A program made the position numbers and the translations under genes. Shown one piece after another: positions 13,701 through 26,166 of a DNA stretch of 64,000 nucleotides (the stretch's first letter is position 1; every line of letters begins with the position of its first letter). This DNA is from Annulohypoxylon bovei var. microspora (taxonomy: Eukaryota > Ascomycota > Sordariomycetes > Xylariales > Hypoxylaceae), in NCBI GenBank assembly GCA_022836615.1, contig MU405265.1, forward strand, positions 1-64,000, read 5' to 3'. The notes beneath the pieces were generated by a model, which made no database searches, was not told the DNA's origin, and saw only the letters and a program-made list of their open reading frames with translations.

Positions 13701-14679
13701 ATCTCAACACCCCAACCAGCGCACCAAGTTTTCGGTGGGAAACGCACATAACATGGATAAAATACTCAGGAGGGCTTGTTTATTTTATTTAAAATAATCT
13801 TTGTAGAAATTGAATCAGTCCGGTTATAATCAGGGGTTTCGACTCGAAGTTTAGCGTGATGAAAGACGAATCCGAACAACCGGATCGTCGAATTTATGAA
13901 ATCCGGCGCCGTCTACGGATTGAGGACTACTTATACATCGGCCGGAAGGTGGAGAATTAGCCACCTCAACCGGTGTTACGGCACTGGTTCCTTCCTTTCC
14001 CTGGCTTGTCATGAACATATTGCGGCTCTTCGGCGATATTGGGTTTAGGTATGCATTTATCGGGGCTTATGCATTTTTATTTACCGCGTGGAGACTAGCT
14101 TCAGTGCAATGGTAGCTGGCATCAGCGCTAAGAGCGGAAAATTTGTGGGGGGTTATGGCGTACGTATGGGACATCCATTGAGTGGAGTGCGCTAAAAAGG
14201 TGGAAATCATGCAACCTTAGACAGTTATGACAGTTCCCCAGACCTCGATGATCCACTAAATCCACATTACTAAATTACGATTTCTTGTTAACTGGATGAT
14301 TAGATGCCAACACTCCCTTGTCATCGTAAATCGTATCGTCTTTAATACAGATGCACTCTCGTCATTCGTCCGGAACTTATCTTCCTTACATACGCCATCC
14401 AGTGAGAATGCGTCGCCAACGCATTGACCTTGAACTCATTCCATATCAAAGCTCATTTAGACTTAAGAGCCTCATCCTCGTGCTCCGTACCTCCTCTTAA
14501 CATGGAACATGATTGCGAGATCCGCAGGTCAGGGATGTATGATAATAGTGATTAATCGGTATAGTACATCACAGAAGTCACAAAGCAATATTATGCAAGC
14601 CTCCCCGCTAAGCTCCCAGCTCCTCTCCCGACGCATTGAGAGAGAACTCGGGAAGACCCCGGTTTACCCCCTATCATGT

Positions 14680-14967
14680 CTAGTGATGGCGTTTCTGCAG
14701 CTGAACGAATCCGATATGTAGATTCCCTGTCCCATGCAGAAGGTGAAGGGATGTGCTTACCAAGTTCGTCGAAGGAGACCGGGGATTGCCAGTAGCATTG
14801 CGCAATCCTTTGAGCCGCAACAAGATCTCTAGCGTTGTAATCGGCTACAGTGAGAAGGGCTACCCCCCATCCATCCTCTTCCTGGAATGCTGGTGTAACC
14901 TGACAACCAATTTCATAAGCTGAGTGAGGCATAACTCACTCACCTGTAGCATGTAATTCGCTGGCAT
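14680..14967 (-). CDS. possible small spliced gene or gene relic
   Basis: Three exons can be drawn on the minus strand: 14944-14967, 14761-14899 and 14680-14726. Their introns, 14900-14943 and 14727-14760, have GT-AG ends. The product would be 69 residues starting MPANYMLQ. The middle exon reads FQEEDGWGVALLTV and AAQRIAQCYWQSPVSFDEL, which looks protein-like rather than random. The 34-base second intron is too short for comfort. The frame also stays open through it for some distance, so an unspliced relic is equally possible. I do not recognise the family. It sits in a gene desert, which favours a decayed fragment. Confidence 0.22.
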
Positions 14968-17395
14968 CTATACCTTTGCATGTGGTCTGCTCGTGGTAGC
15001 CGGTTTCGAGCTCTTCCGGCCTTCGGGAGGGAACTCACTCCACCCTTCTTATAAAGGCTGCCCGAAAGGACTAAATTGCTCACCGTACTAACACAAAATA
15101 TGTATCATTTCATTGGCCCCCTTTTAGGTTGAAAATCAATCCCATAAACGACTATAAAACACTTGAATTTCCGTACTTTCGTTGGTGGTTATGACGAGAA
15201 AGGCATCCAAACGGCTACAGCCGCTACGCTCTAAGCGAGATACATATCGGACAGTTATCTGCACTGTAAAGGTACATAGCGTTAGGACTTACTGTTCGCG
15301 CTCTTGACCCAGACTCTCGGGACTGCAGGATCGGACGCCTAGTTCTTCGCTGCAAGGCATTGTACATAGGTGCGACTACAAGGTCCCACCCCCCCTAGAG
15401 CTTAAGACCCTGATTGGAGCTGGGAACCATGTAGGACGGCCATACATCTAACTCACAAGGTTATGGCTTCATGGAATCATCGAATCGTCTTACACTCCAT
15501 TGCCCATTCAGGAAACAAGATCTGACCCGTGGCAAGGGGACCTTGCACCGTTGCGGCTCAGTTACTTACAAACACTCCTGCGAGACATTATATCTGCTCT
15601 CATCGTGGTACTAACTCGTGATCGCAGCCTTACGAGGAGATTAGATCGCTTTCAAACCATCGGGTCACGTACTCGGTCTGGTGGATATCGGTAAGGAACA
15701 CCTGATCTCCGACGCATTCTCTCTAGGGCTTGGCTCCGCACAATCAACGAACGAACCAACCGTGTTGGTTGGATGTCGTATCGGGATCGTTATGATACGG
15801 CTGGAAGATATCTTAGTAGTCTCATTGTTTCTCACCGCCCTTCGAGTCTACCTAAACCCATCCAAAAGGGAAATGCCTACCCCCCTTATATAGAAACCAC
15901 GTGTAGCCTCCAACCCCAACAAAATATTAATTTTTTTTAATCCGGAGGATCTCGGCCTCGAATAGAATGAGCCAATTGCAGCAACTGCAACATCGATGCT
16001 GACTTGTTATTGCTACCCATTAGCCGTCGGGCCCCTTAAAGCCTAGCGGTTTCCCCTGTGATGAGTACAGCCTTGAGCTGCTCGACCTACCTACCAACTG
16101 CAGACACATAAAAATAGCATCAAAAATTACTTTGACACGAGTATAATTACATCGAAATTATCAAATAACGGCGATTTTCCGATATAAACTATCAAAAGAC
16201 GACATGTGTTACCTCCCATCATAGTAGCCGGATGTGGCGAGCGCGACGGGTGCGCTTCGCTTCGAAATAGGGCCCTCGCAGCCGTCTCCCGACCGATCGT
16301 ATTAGAATATGTGCCGAAACGCGTCGAGGAGCCGACTACACGCGTGTCCAAGTGATGATTTCGGGGTCGCCGACATGCTTTAATGCAAATAGAGTTGATC
16401 GTCGGCAGCAAGTATTCAAACAAGGAATAAGTGTCAAGAGAGACGCGCCCGTAAGTTATAAACATTGCGGTGGCGAAAGAAAACGGCACCACATCATCAA
16501 GTCACCCCCCTATTCAAGACATCAAAAGTTGATGGCTACCTATCATAGTAATGTCTCGGAGATCCCAAGCCACAGAACCTCTGTCTTACAATAAACGATG
16601 AGATACACGTCGGAGGCCCCTAATCTGTTGCTTAAAGCTACAGTGACACCCAAGTTCGAGTATAGCCAGCCCTTCGACGCGATCGACACTTCCTTTTCGA
16701 CGCGATGCGTAGCACGAAGTAGCGGAATGTCCGACTCGTCCTATCAGTCGAGAGACCGAAGCAGTTCCTGAATACTATTTGGTCTTGGCAGAAAGGCTCG
16801 TCAACAGCAGTGTCGACGACGGTAGCGTAGTCCTAGACATCTCCTCGTCGTGTCACAGCAGCGACGGTGATACTACACGTGGTCATCAATACACTGCCGG
16901 CAACTCCGCTTCCCGTATCACACGCGACTTCCCGATATCACAATACACGATCACGTAATACTGTCGGCTTTACTTACGGCGATCCGAAGCGATGGCAAAG
17001 AAGGCGCAGGAATAGACGGACAGGAGTCCGTCTTTGGGGTAGCAATACATCTTTGAAGTGTATATCTTATTGAACTCCTTAAGTTGGCTGTATAACTACT
17101 TCCCTAAACAGTAACTGGAAATTTAATGTAAATTCGTTACCTAGAAGGAGGACAGTACCGACCTCCTATAGTTTGAATATAGAAAGAGGGTCAATAACAC
17201 ATACACCATCATACCTATTAGCAAGCACTATATCTAGCTATTCTTACACTTCGACTACCTTGCTATTTGGTTTCCTTTGCCCCTTTAAAGTTGAATAAAA
17301 TAAAATCGGAAGGCATTTATTCATTGGCTATCAGTACTCTTGTAACGTTAAAGGATGGTCCAAGAGGTATCTAGCACGCTTGGTCGATATTGAGT

Positions 17396-17409
17396 GGGGG
17401 GGGGGGGGG
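17396..17409. repeat. poly-G homopolymer, 14 bases
   Basis: An uninterrupted run of 14 G on the plus strand. It could support G-quadruplex formation and is also a classic place for sequencing length error. Confidence 0.85.
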
Positions 17410-19405
17410 CTGCATCGTAGTCTTAGTTGCCACAGTACTTTTGGTCTACTAGGTAGTCTATTAATCGTCATCGTTTTGACTAGGCAGATTACCTAATCTC
17501 TTAAGGTCCTCAGATGTTCTCCTTGTGCAATAACATCATACACCTAAGTCTATCACTAAGTACCTTCATGATATCCCTAAACTAATACCCCTAAGTAATT
17601 ATAACTGCTTCTGTGGGGGGCCAGGATATTATCACGTAAGGTAAGGCGTGTTCAAGGAGATATTCGCCTTATCTACGATGTTAGTATGTAGCTAGTCACG
17701 GTATCTAACCTAAACAATTAGTGGGAGAATACTAGGAACCTATGTTGAACTGGCATATATTATGATTACCTATTTATGGGAATTAGAAATCACTTAGAAT
17801 AAGGATAAATTAGGCCATGAATTGTAGACAGTGGATTACTTGGCCTGCGTTAGCGGTTGATTGGTATTTTGGAGGTCTAGTCTATTGGAGGGTTGGTCGT
17901 CGAAGTCTGAATAGATCGGGGTTCGGTCTATTAAAGGCTCAATTTACTGGGAAAGAGACCTGTTAGTGCCTACAGTTAGTTCTGAGACAGCGAAAACAAA
18001 GTGCTACACCTGCATTCATACCACGACGCGTAGCAGGTAGACTTAGAGCTCCTGGCGCAACAATGTCGTTGTAACTGTGGGGGGTTATCGACGATTGAAA
18101 GAGTTTCGTATTCTGTCCCTTACCTATGTACTTAAAGGTGGAGATATAAAGAGACAGTATCGAGGATGATCCGGTGCTGGTAGTGATCCTCCTAGTAGGC
18201 TAGTCTCAGAAAGAGTCAAGCGTCAATACGTAGGTAGTCTCCTACTGCATACCGCTACTGACGCCTTCATCAACAGCCGAAACGTAAGGGGCGCTAGCAT
18301 TCCCTGACCGGCGAACATAAAATGGGGTTTGGTGGAGGTTTAGATGACATAACTACGCTTGTCTGATTAATATTTATAACTTGATTAAGTGCACATAGTC
18401 GTAAATTGAGGAATTGGAAAGTTGACAAGCACTTACCCCAAATTATAATCTCTCATAAGGGCCGAGTATAACAATTAACATAAATAAATGAGAGAAGAGT
18501 GTAGAAGAGAAATGGCGGTGACAATGGCATCATGGAAAACAAAGGCATATCAAAATCAATAGCAACCCAGTAAGGGGCTTCATTTATTAGACTCTTATTT
18601 TCGAAGACTTCTAAGGATATAACTAGAGGCAAAGGCAGAAATGAAATTGAGCGATTGTCTTCCTCCGAGTACCCACGCAGGGAATCCATGGTACTATAAT
18701 TAATTCCCACGGGATGTATCAATCGTAGCTACCTACTGAGTTTTGATTTAAATTTGTATCAACAATGATAAAATTACCGTCGCGTTTACTGAGCACCTGG
18801 TTCTATGAGCTGAACACCGAGAGTTCTCCACAAACCCCAAGCCGTACCACCTTAACCTTTTCCAACCCTTTGTCACTATACCGCCGCTTCCTAGAAAAAC
18901 GACTTGAGTAGGTAAAGGTATGTCCTATCTACCTGGATAGGTAATGTGACTTTTTAGAATGTAGGTACCTACTCCCATGAAATACTCCCTTATTTATTGG
19001 TTATTTGTACATATATAATACATATAGTTATAAGACTTCATTGAACATAGTTAAGAATTTCATACGAGTTTATATTAGCTAATATAGGCTATTATACCAG
19101 AGAGTATTTTCTTGTCTCCTTAACTAGTAGATAACTACAAACCTACGTCGTCGCTTATTAATAATATGGGAAAACCTTCTCAGTGACTAATGTGGTGTCA
19201 AACGTTAGGAAAAGAAAATTAACTATAATACGGGCCATTTGAATCTTCATGTCACTGGAGAAAAGCCTGGGTTTACACTTACCTGCCTAGGTACTTACTT
19301 CAAGAGGTAGCTTTCTGCCAATGAAGGATGTAATTTTAATGAGCGACGACCACTGTAAACGTAGGTACTGTATCAGATTTTAGGAAGGGTTTAGACAACT
19401 GCTAG

Positions 19406-19435
19406 TTACCTAGGTAGGTACTTGGGTAGGTAAGG
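19406..19435. repeat. TACCTAGGTAGGTACTTGGGTAGGTAAG cluster
   Basis: Several overlapping copies of the TAGGTA word with an ACCTAGGT palindrome lie in gene-free sequence. Others lie close by at 19281-19300 and 19700-19723. Confidence 0.6.
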
Positions 19436-21368
19436 TCACAGTTCTAATATGTTCACTTAAAGGGAAACCTATTGCTTTACGTCGATCTTGAGAAGGCCGG
19501 CAATAGATCCCGTAAGTTTTTCCATTAACACGGGTTTGCTAGAATTTATAAGCCGCGATAGTAGTAGATTATAGTTCTAGATACTTACCTGACCTAGATA
19601 GGTACTATTTATAGTTGAATAGCGTTAATGAGAGACATGATTTTACCCATGAAAACACCGTATATTTACCTAGGGAGGCGGATTATGGCAGTTGACAATA
19701 CCTATCCACCTACCTAGGCAGGTCCCTGGGAGGTCGGTAACTAGCTGAAGTGGCTTTGGTTGATAAATAAAAGAGAACAACTATTGATCTCTTTAATCTT
19801 TGAATAAAAATGGCCTTCCTGTGGTTAGCTTAACAAGCAAATTAATAAGTAACAATTGAGATATGAATGATGTCGTATGCTAGGTTCTTCATGGCGTCAA
19901 GCTAGGGGCTTCACGACGCGTTATTAAGGCTTCGAAGCGGTCTGATAAGCTCCTGTGATCTACTCTCGCAAATAATTTCAGCTCTGCGTTAGGTATGTTA
20001 TGCAGCCACTTACGATGGCGGCATAGATCCTGCAGTAGATGCATGATTACACCAAGGATCTAGCCCCAGGATAATTATACGTCGTTGGAAAGTTCCGTTA
20101 GTGTTAGCTCTTCTTAAGTATACATACAGTGTTAGCATTGCAATACGGGGAAACCGGCGCGCCATGTGATTAGGTATGCATGGATTGAACCAACATCCCT
20201 CTCCAACTCCCCGAACGTTACACAAGTAGATCTGTGTACACCAATCAATCTCTGTTCTTAGCAGCAATACGCCATATTACTTACACGGGTAAAATAAACG
20301 ACTTGCGGGGAAGTTTAATGTTTCCCGGCTTGACAGCTATGTGATGTCGTGATACGGTTACCGTCTCTGGAAGTAACACAAGCTGATCACATTGCTTTTT
20401 ATCCCCTAAAAGCTGACCGTGAGCGGACCGAACCCTTACATATGTCATATGTTGGAGAACGGATAACAATTTACATAAGAATGGATGACGAAACCCATAA
20501 ATTAACTCAGATCTTATCCTAGTGGCAAGCATGCAAACGTTCTCTCCCGATAGACACATGGCGTGGGCGAGCTTGATAGGATAGTAACCCACCCTACCAA
20601 CGATTGAAACCCCCATGCAGGGTAGCCGACGCCACATAACCGGGATCTTTCCCACTCGGATCCGAGCTTAGCGAGTCATAAATAAATCGTTACTGGATAC
20701 CTACTGTCTAGCTTCGTGAGTATACTATTAGGAAGACGATGCGATCTACCCGGACTAGGCCTAATTGAACTGGAGATATGCGAGCTTGGCCATGAGAAGA
20801 AGAGTTGATATGATCTTAGGACCCCACCCGAACTTTTCCGTCTATAAATGGCTACGTGCATACGGTACGTAGCTCGGATATAGTTATTAACCTAGGTGCT
20901 GACAAGGATCTTGTATGTAGATAGTAGTAGGTACCTAAGTATGTAGAGGTTAGTTGGTCAAAGAACTAGGGAACCTATGTTCGCCGATCTCAAGGTACAA
21001 CAACTTCTGGTAAGAACGAAGTGCCCATAATAGGGGTATTAAGGGGTTACGCCGACTTGACATACAACTACCGACAGGAAATATACGTGGTCACTGAGCA
21101 ACGTGTATACAATCGACAATAGAGGATGCTGTATGGAAAAATTACCAACAATGGATGTATGCCGATGCCTAAGTATTAATACAAGACAATTACTCAAAAG
21201 AAAAATGGGTTTCTTTTTTGGGAGAGGAAGGGAAAACGGCGACCAGGGCGTTGACAAGGATGGTGATATTTAGATAAGAAAAGATATCTAGCCATAAAAA
21301 GCAGAGACCTTTACCGTTCATGTACATGCTGTGCGACACGGGTGGCTTATTTGGATACATTTAAATTA

Positions 21369-21398
21369 CCTATCTAAGTAGGTACCTACCTATGTAGC
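21369..21398. repeat. ACCTATCTAAGTAGGTACCTACC palindrome cluster
   Basis: Opposed CTACC/GGTAG words surround a GGTACC centre. It is the same dispersed family as the other TACCTAGGTA-type elements and lies in a gene-free region. Confidence 0.6.
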
Positions 21399-23116
21399 CA
21401 CTCTTTGTCATATTCCTGTGTTATACCCTTCAATGTTGTGTACATACTCAGAGACAGGCTGAAATGAGCCGCATACAGGATGGCTGGGACAGCCTATTCC
21501 GGCATATCAAGGAAACACCTTGTAAAGCTATAAGCCTTCTTTATTATGAGCGAGGATCTAATGCCAGAGTGGCGTACTAGAAACCGGGTTGAAAATAGCG
21601 TGTTCTATTATGGTTCTTATTTAGACCACCACATAGTTGACGATTCCTCGCCGGTTTCACCTGCATCGATAGATAAAAAATAAGTCTCGCGCTACTGCGC
21701 TGATAATATGTGACAACTACTAAGAAGTGGAGGTGATCTCCAGCCAAATCATAAGCCATGACATCCCCGTGGAACGCCTCTCACACGATTGATATTATAA
21801 TTTGATAAGCGGGATATGTTTGCTGCTCGTTCCGCTTTCTATAATGCCGTGGCATACTTCGAAATCGTCGTATCCCGGCTCTCCGCCCCTTACTATATGG
21901 TATTATGCGTTATATAGGATGAATGGACCGAAAGGAGAACAGAATTGTTGCCGATCTAGTGGCCCAGAAGGGATGTAACCTTCGGAAAGACACATTATTC
22001 GTCTGCCAAAAACAACTTCAGGTTTTCAAAAAGGTAAGCCCCGATATTAGACACATCAGCTAATCAATCCTGTCTCCCAGAATCCATGAATGAAATATTA
22101 AAACGAATTGTGCCTCATTTGCCCTTCATAACTTTTTTCTCTCTCTCGACATCTTTCACCGCCCCTTTACCAATTTTTTAGTTTACAACCCTTCGAGATT
22201 TCTTTTCAAAATATTTTATTCTAGTCTCTACGCTCGTTCAAAGGTCCAGATTTTCAGGCCAGGCTCGATTACTCCGATGACCCTTGTCCCCCTTTCCGAA
22301 AACAGCAGCTGGCTAGGTATTCTCATCATCGGTATCTACCCGTCTCTCTAATACCGCACACCAATGTAAAGTGAGGCTCAAGACACCACCGGATCGTAAG
22401 CTATGCCAGGTAGATGTTCCGGAGGTAGTACAAACCTTACATTATCAAAGATCACCAAGCACGGCGAGTAGGTGGTTGGGCATCGATTCTCCACTATTGA
22501 GATAGCTCACGTCCTCGGACATAGGTAAGTAGGTAAGCTGACAGATACAGAGCAATGTATGAAGGAAACAAGGCGTCCAACTTGACTAGTGTTTCAGTTC
22601 CGACATAACTGCCTGATACCATTAACTAAGTACCTACCTAGGCAATATCATCACATGGGTGCAGTGTCCCCATTGGCACAAGTTGATGAGGGTAGCGATG
22701 TACTTTCTAATTTCATATTGCTACCAGCTAGCTAGATCAAAACCTACCTAGGCAGATTATCTCAGGGAGGCAGCACGGCCCAATAGTCCTATAATTATAA
22801 CTCAGCCCTCAAAGCTGTTACGTAACATGGTATAGTATCATAAATTCAAACAACACCTCACTGACTCTTTTTCTTTAGTTGCTTTCGAGCGACTAAACAT
22901 GCTATCCGGTTACAGTTGTACAACATCCCAAACACCAAAGATTATTTTAAGCGACACGGTTCGATTGTTAGCAGATAAATAAGAATCTGATGACACCCAA
23001 AGGTTGATAGAACCCTTCTTCTAGACATTAGAACCAAAAGGTACGCAGTTAGAGGGAAAATTCAGTTCCTACTAAGTATCAACTAATCTAGGTATCCAGT
23101 TTGTGAGAAGACGGCC

Positions 23117-23314
23117 ATGACATTGACTCAACACGATCTTGCATCGCTGAGCCTCGCTGGGCAGAAAGAAGGAATGATCGAGGCGTTTGTTAAGCAGCGC
23201 TCGGAGGAATATAGACAGAGGGTGGAGCAAACCCCCGACAGCCGCCAATCAACAGAGTCCAAGAAACGGGCAATGAAACGAAAGATTGATACTATACATA
23301 TGAAACTTCCTTAG
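23117..23314 (+). CDS. possible small hypothetical ORF
   Basis: A 65-codon ATG-initiated frame. The product is rich in Gln, Glu, Lys and Arg, with SLAGQKEGMIEAFVKQRSEE near the N-terminus and a basic stretch KKRAMKRK near the C-terminus. The composition is helical and protein-like. No family is recognised, no flanking exon is evident, and it lies in an AT-rich desert. It may be the surviving piece of a larger decayed gene. Confidence 0.25.
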   Translation: MTLTQHDLASLSLAGQKEGMIEAFVKQRSEEYRQRVEQTPDSRQSTESKKRAMKRKIDTIHMKLP

Positions 23315-25053
23315 TAAGCTTAATACATGGATCTGATGGACATTTCCCAGCAAGGCTTCTATGCTGACCGCATTTCCCCTAGTAAACGCGAAATGCGACG
23401 ATACTCACCCCCCATAAACACGTAGCATAACACCTTTAAATCTGTCTTAAAAGATCTACTCTTGTGCGAAACATAAGGATACTATCAAAGAGAGATTGTC
23501 ACCTCGGTCACATAGGAGGTGCTTTTTGACCCGGGAACATGTGGCCTAGTGCGGTTTTGGCGTTCTGTTCGCCATAACTTGCCTCCGGGTACTTTTGGGG
23601 CAGAAATTGTAGAATCAAAGCCGCAACCCAGGTTGCCTAGATCGTACGATGTATCTAACCACTACCAGTAGCAGAAGCTTGATCTTCTATACATGCGTGA
23701 ATGCTAAGCGGGCTGCAATGCAATGCAGTCGGTACTGCCGAAGCCTAAGTACCCCTTTAATCGCTCTTAGAGCATTAACAAAGTAATGATGAGAGACGGG
23801 GTTCTGAATACCTTGGTACATAATGTGACTCAGATGGCAAAAGAAATATCCTACTCTCTTGCATGTATGTACGTGTTCTGGGGTGACTTCCCGCTGCAGA
23901 ACGTGGGGATGATAAGGTAACTGGTAAATATAGTAACCCTTCTAAGCTACCTAGTTGTGGGAAGTAATACCTTAGATTAGCGAACATCCATTCAATACAT
24001 ACCTGCCTGTAAGTACCTACCTACCTAGCATGCTGACTACTAACCCTGGGGCACAACCGCTTCTCGCGCTACTTTCATGCAGCTTGTCTGGCAGGTCACA
24101 GGAACCATCTAGTGATCTGTTCCCAATATTGATAATTCCTTCCACCTCTGAAGCGATAGATATAATAGATTACAATAGTCCATGCTCACCGTCTAGTTTT
24201 CAATTTGGAGAAATAGAGAATGTGGCTGTCTGCAAATGTACTAGTTACATCTGCGACGTGGAACCTCAAGTTTAGAGTGATAGCAGATCCTGAGAGCCCT
24301 TTAAAATAAAAAGAGCGGCCAAGTTCCTAGCCTGTCTGCCCTAGAGTATAGCCCAGCGCCTTCAGCCTCGGTCAAAACTCAGCACCTTGAGTACATAGGT
24401 ATTTGAAAACGCCAAATACTAACCTTGGATGCGTCTCTTATAAGTTATGACCGGCTGACATGAACCTTGGACTTTGCTAAAACAGGCCAAGCCACCTTGA
24501 CACGAGTTGTAACGTTTTCCCAAGTTCGTTCACCGTTAGGAGGTTTGTCTTTCACTAGCGCCAACAGCTCTGGATATCATCAAGCCTAAGGATGATTCAA
24601 CGGCGTCGCGTTCAGATATGCCACATCCAAAAGGCGGGATTCCGTATGTATGGCCCATGTGTAAACCTCACGTCATTAGCTGATTCCCACCTCTCACCTT
24701 CTCGTCGGTGGGGCCGCTGCTCAATCCTCCTTTCGTTACTGCCATCTGCCCTTGATGTCCTTCTTTCGCTCGCGACCCACTCTTCAAGGCATTATAAACC
24801 ACGGGGATATGATTGGGTATAAGGTCTTTAACTTTCTAGAAAAGAAGCCGCCCTTCCATGGTGAATTTGGTGTAGTTAGGCGAAAAGGGGGCGCGCCCGA
24901 ACGCTGATCCTTCGAAAACTCCAAGCCTTCTTCCCCTAGGTACCTAGGTAGGCCGCCATAAAAGGCTCTACGTTCTGCCATTTTTTCCCCTTTGGCGCAA
25001 AATATTTCAGATTGAATATTGATCCTTGATCCTTTATCGGGCGTTATTTAAGT
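23315..25053. other. gene-free stretch upstream of 25054
   Basis: I see no gene here. A chain of ACCTAC words lies at 24001-24030 and a TACCTAGGTACCTAGGTAGG cluster at 24936-24953, about 100 bases before the next start codon. The last 100 bases would be the proximal promoter of the 25054 gene. Confidence 0.5.
24936..24953. repeat. CCTAGGTACCTAGGTAGG word near a gene start
   Basis: Two ACCTAGGT-type palindromes in tandem, about 100 bases upstream of the start codon at 25054. Because of this position, a regulatory role is at least conceivable. Confidence 0.55.
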
Positions 25054-26166
25054 ATGACGGACAATCGCCGAAGATATAGATCCTCACGGTCGACCTCTAG
25101 CCGTACTCGCCAAAGCGGGCATCCTCGAGAACAGCGTCGCCGACATCATGCGGGACCTACCAATGTGCACTCTATTATAGAGGAAGAGGCGACGGAGTTC
25201 ATAGAGAATAGATCCTTTTCAGGCGAAAACGACAACATCGGTCCCGCGTATGCGCAGGATAGTATCGACGTGACAGAAGCACTACCGGTAACGAATCGGA
25301 ACGATCTCCACCTGACTAGTAATAATACTGCCTCAAATCCTGAATCCGCCATAGGCTTGCTTGGTTCGTCGCTAGCAGCTCCGCAGGAGGGGGGTGGTGC
25401 CGACGTTGTAGCATATGATCCTCCTATGTACAACTACAATTCGCATCCACCGAACGGCTCGTCCGACTATTCGCAAGCAGCCCCGCCGTACTTGATAGAT
25501 GCCTTCGCGGGCATCGGTACCGGGTGGAGTGAGCCGTACCAGCCCCATTCCGTATCAAAGCATGGTTATGCGACTACCATCTCCATGTCTAGTGGTGAGG
25601 CATCCTACCCCCAACTAGAGCCAAATACCCAACCCGACGGCATAAGTTCTACTGCGTATGGTGTACCGATAGCTCTTTCACCATCCAGCCTGGAAGTCGA
25701 GGACGAGGACGTCAATATGCAGAGTGTAGATGATGCACTCAGTCAGGACCAGGGTCCGTACATCCATCAGGAGAGAAACCAGATAGTGAGACGGTGGTCT
25801 CTCGTGAATAACAATGGTTCTGTTGTGTAAGTCTCGCTGTACCCCAAGGAAGATACCGATTAACCCCCCTAAAGAGATATCCTAGGGCAAGCTACGCACT
25901 TGCAACGCAATGTAGCGATACATTTGGAAGAGGAGCAGAGCATCTTCATCGACGAGAGTCTTAGGGAAGAAAACATTAATAGATACGTGAATAATGAGAT
26001 GCCATGGACGCCATGGAGCGCTGAAGTTCGCCTTAATGAAAGCTATGAGACCAACGGCGTGTCGTCTTGGCAGGGCAACTCTGCGTACCATGACCCTAAT
26101 GAGGAGGATGAAACCAATTCAGTAAGTACGAACTCTCCCTTGGCGATAATGATCTCCAATCACTGA
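25054..26166 (+). CDS. hypothetical low-complexity protein
   Basis: Two exons, 25054-25826 and 25875-26166. The 48-base GT-AG intron carries a TTAAC branch-like motif and ends CTAAAG. The join keeps frame and gives about 354 residues. Without the splice the first exon reaches a stop one codon after the donor. The N-terminus is Arg/Ser-rich (RRRYRSSRSTSSRTR), followed by long Ser/Pro/Asp/Asn-rich sequence with no evident fold. The acidic, hydrophilic tail includes EEEQSIFIDESLREEN and two WxxW-like aromatic patches (PWTPW). I do not recognise a family. The composition suggests a disordered nuclear or regulatory protein, but that is inference. It stands alone between gene-poor stretches. Confidence 0.55.

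Larger units (their letters stand above)
8193..14679. other. gene desert
   Basis: About 6.5 kb with no frame that I can support as a gene. It contains only short stop-limited frames, several TACCTAGGTA-type words (8930-8947, 9814-9836, 10739-10756) and one short tandem at 9192-9223. Fragmented frames with a locally AT-rich composition suggest decayed repeats. No transposon motif is readable. Confidence 0.55.
14968..23116. other. gene desert
   Basis: More than 8 kb without a supportable gene. Short frames around 15500-15893 (plus), 16127-16492 (minus) and 20010-20655 (minus) lack recognisable motifs, and most lack a good start. The stretch 16200-17050 is richer in CG dinucleotides than its surroundings and may be a less mutated remnant. 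A G14 tract lies at 17396-17409 and many TACCTAGGTA-type words lie between 18900 and 22760. Confidence 0.5.

Noticed and set aside
20165..20200. tRNA B-box-like GGTTCAATCC on the minus strand
   Set aside because: The flanking bases do not pair as a T-stem and no matching A box or cloverleaf can be drawn.
20281..20655. 124-codon minus-strand frame
   Set aside because: Begins with GTG, no motif, in a gene desert. It could be a relic but nothing supports it.
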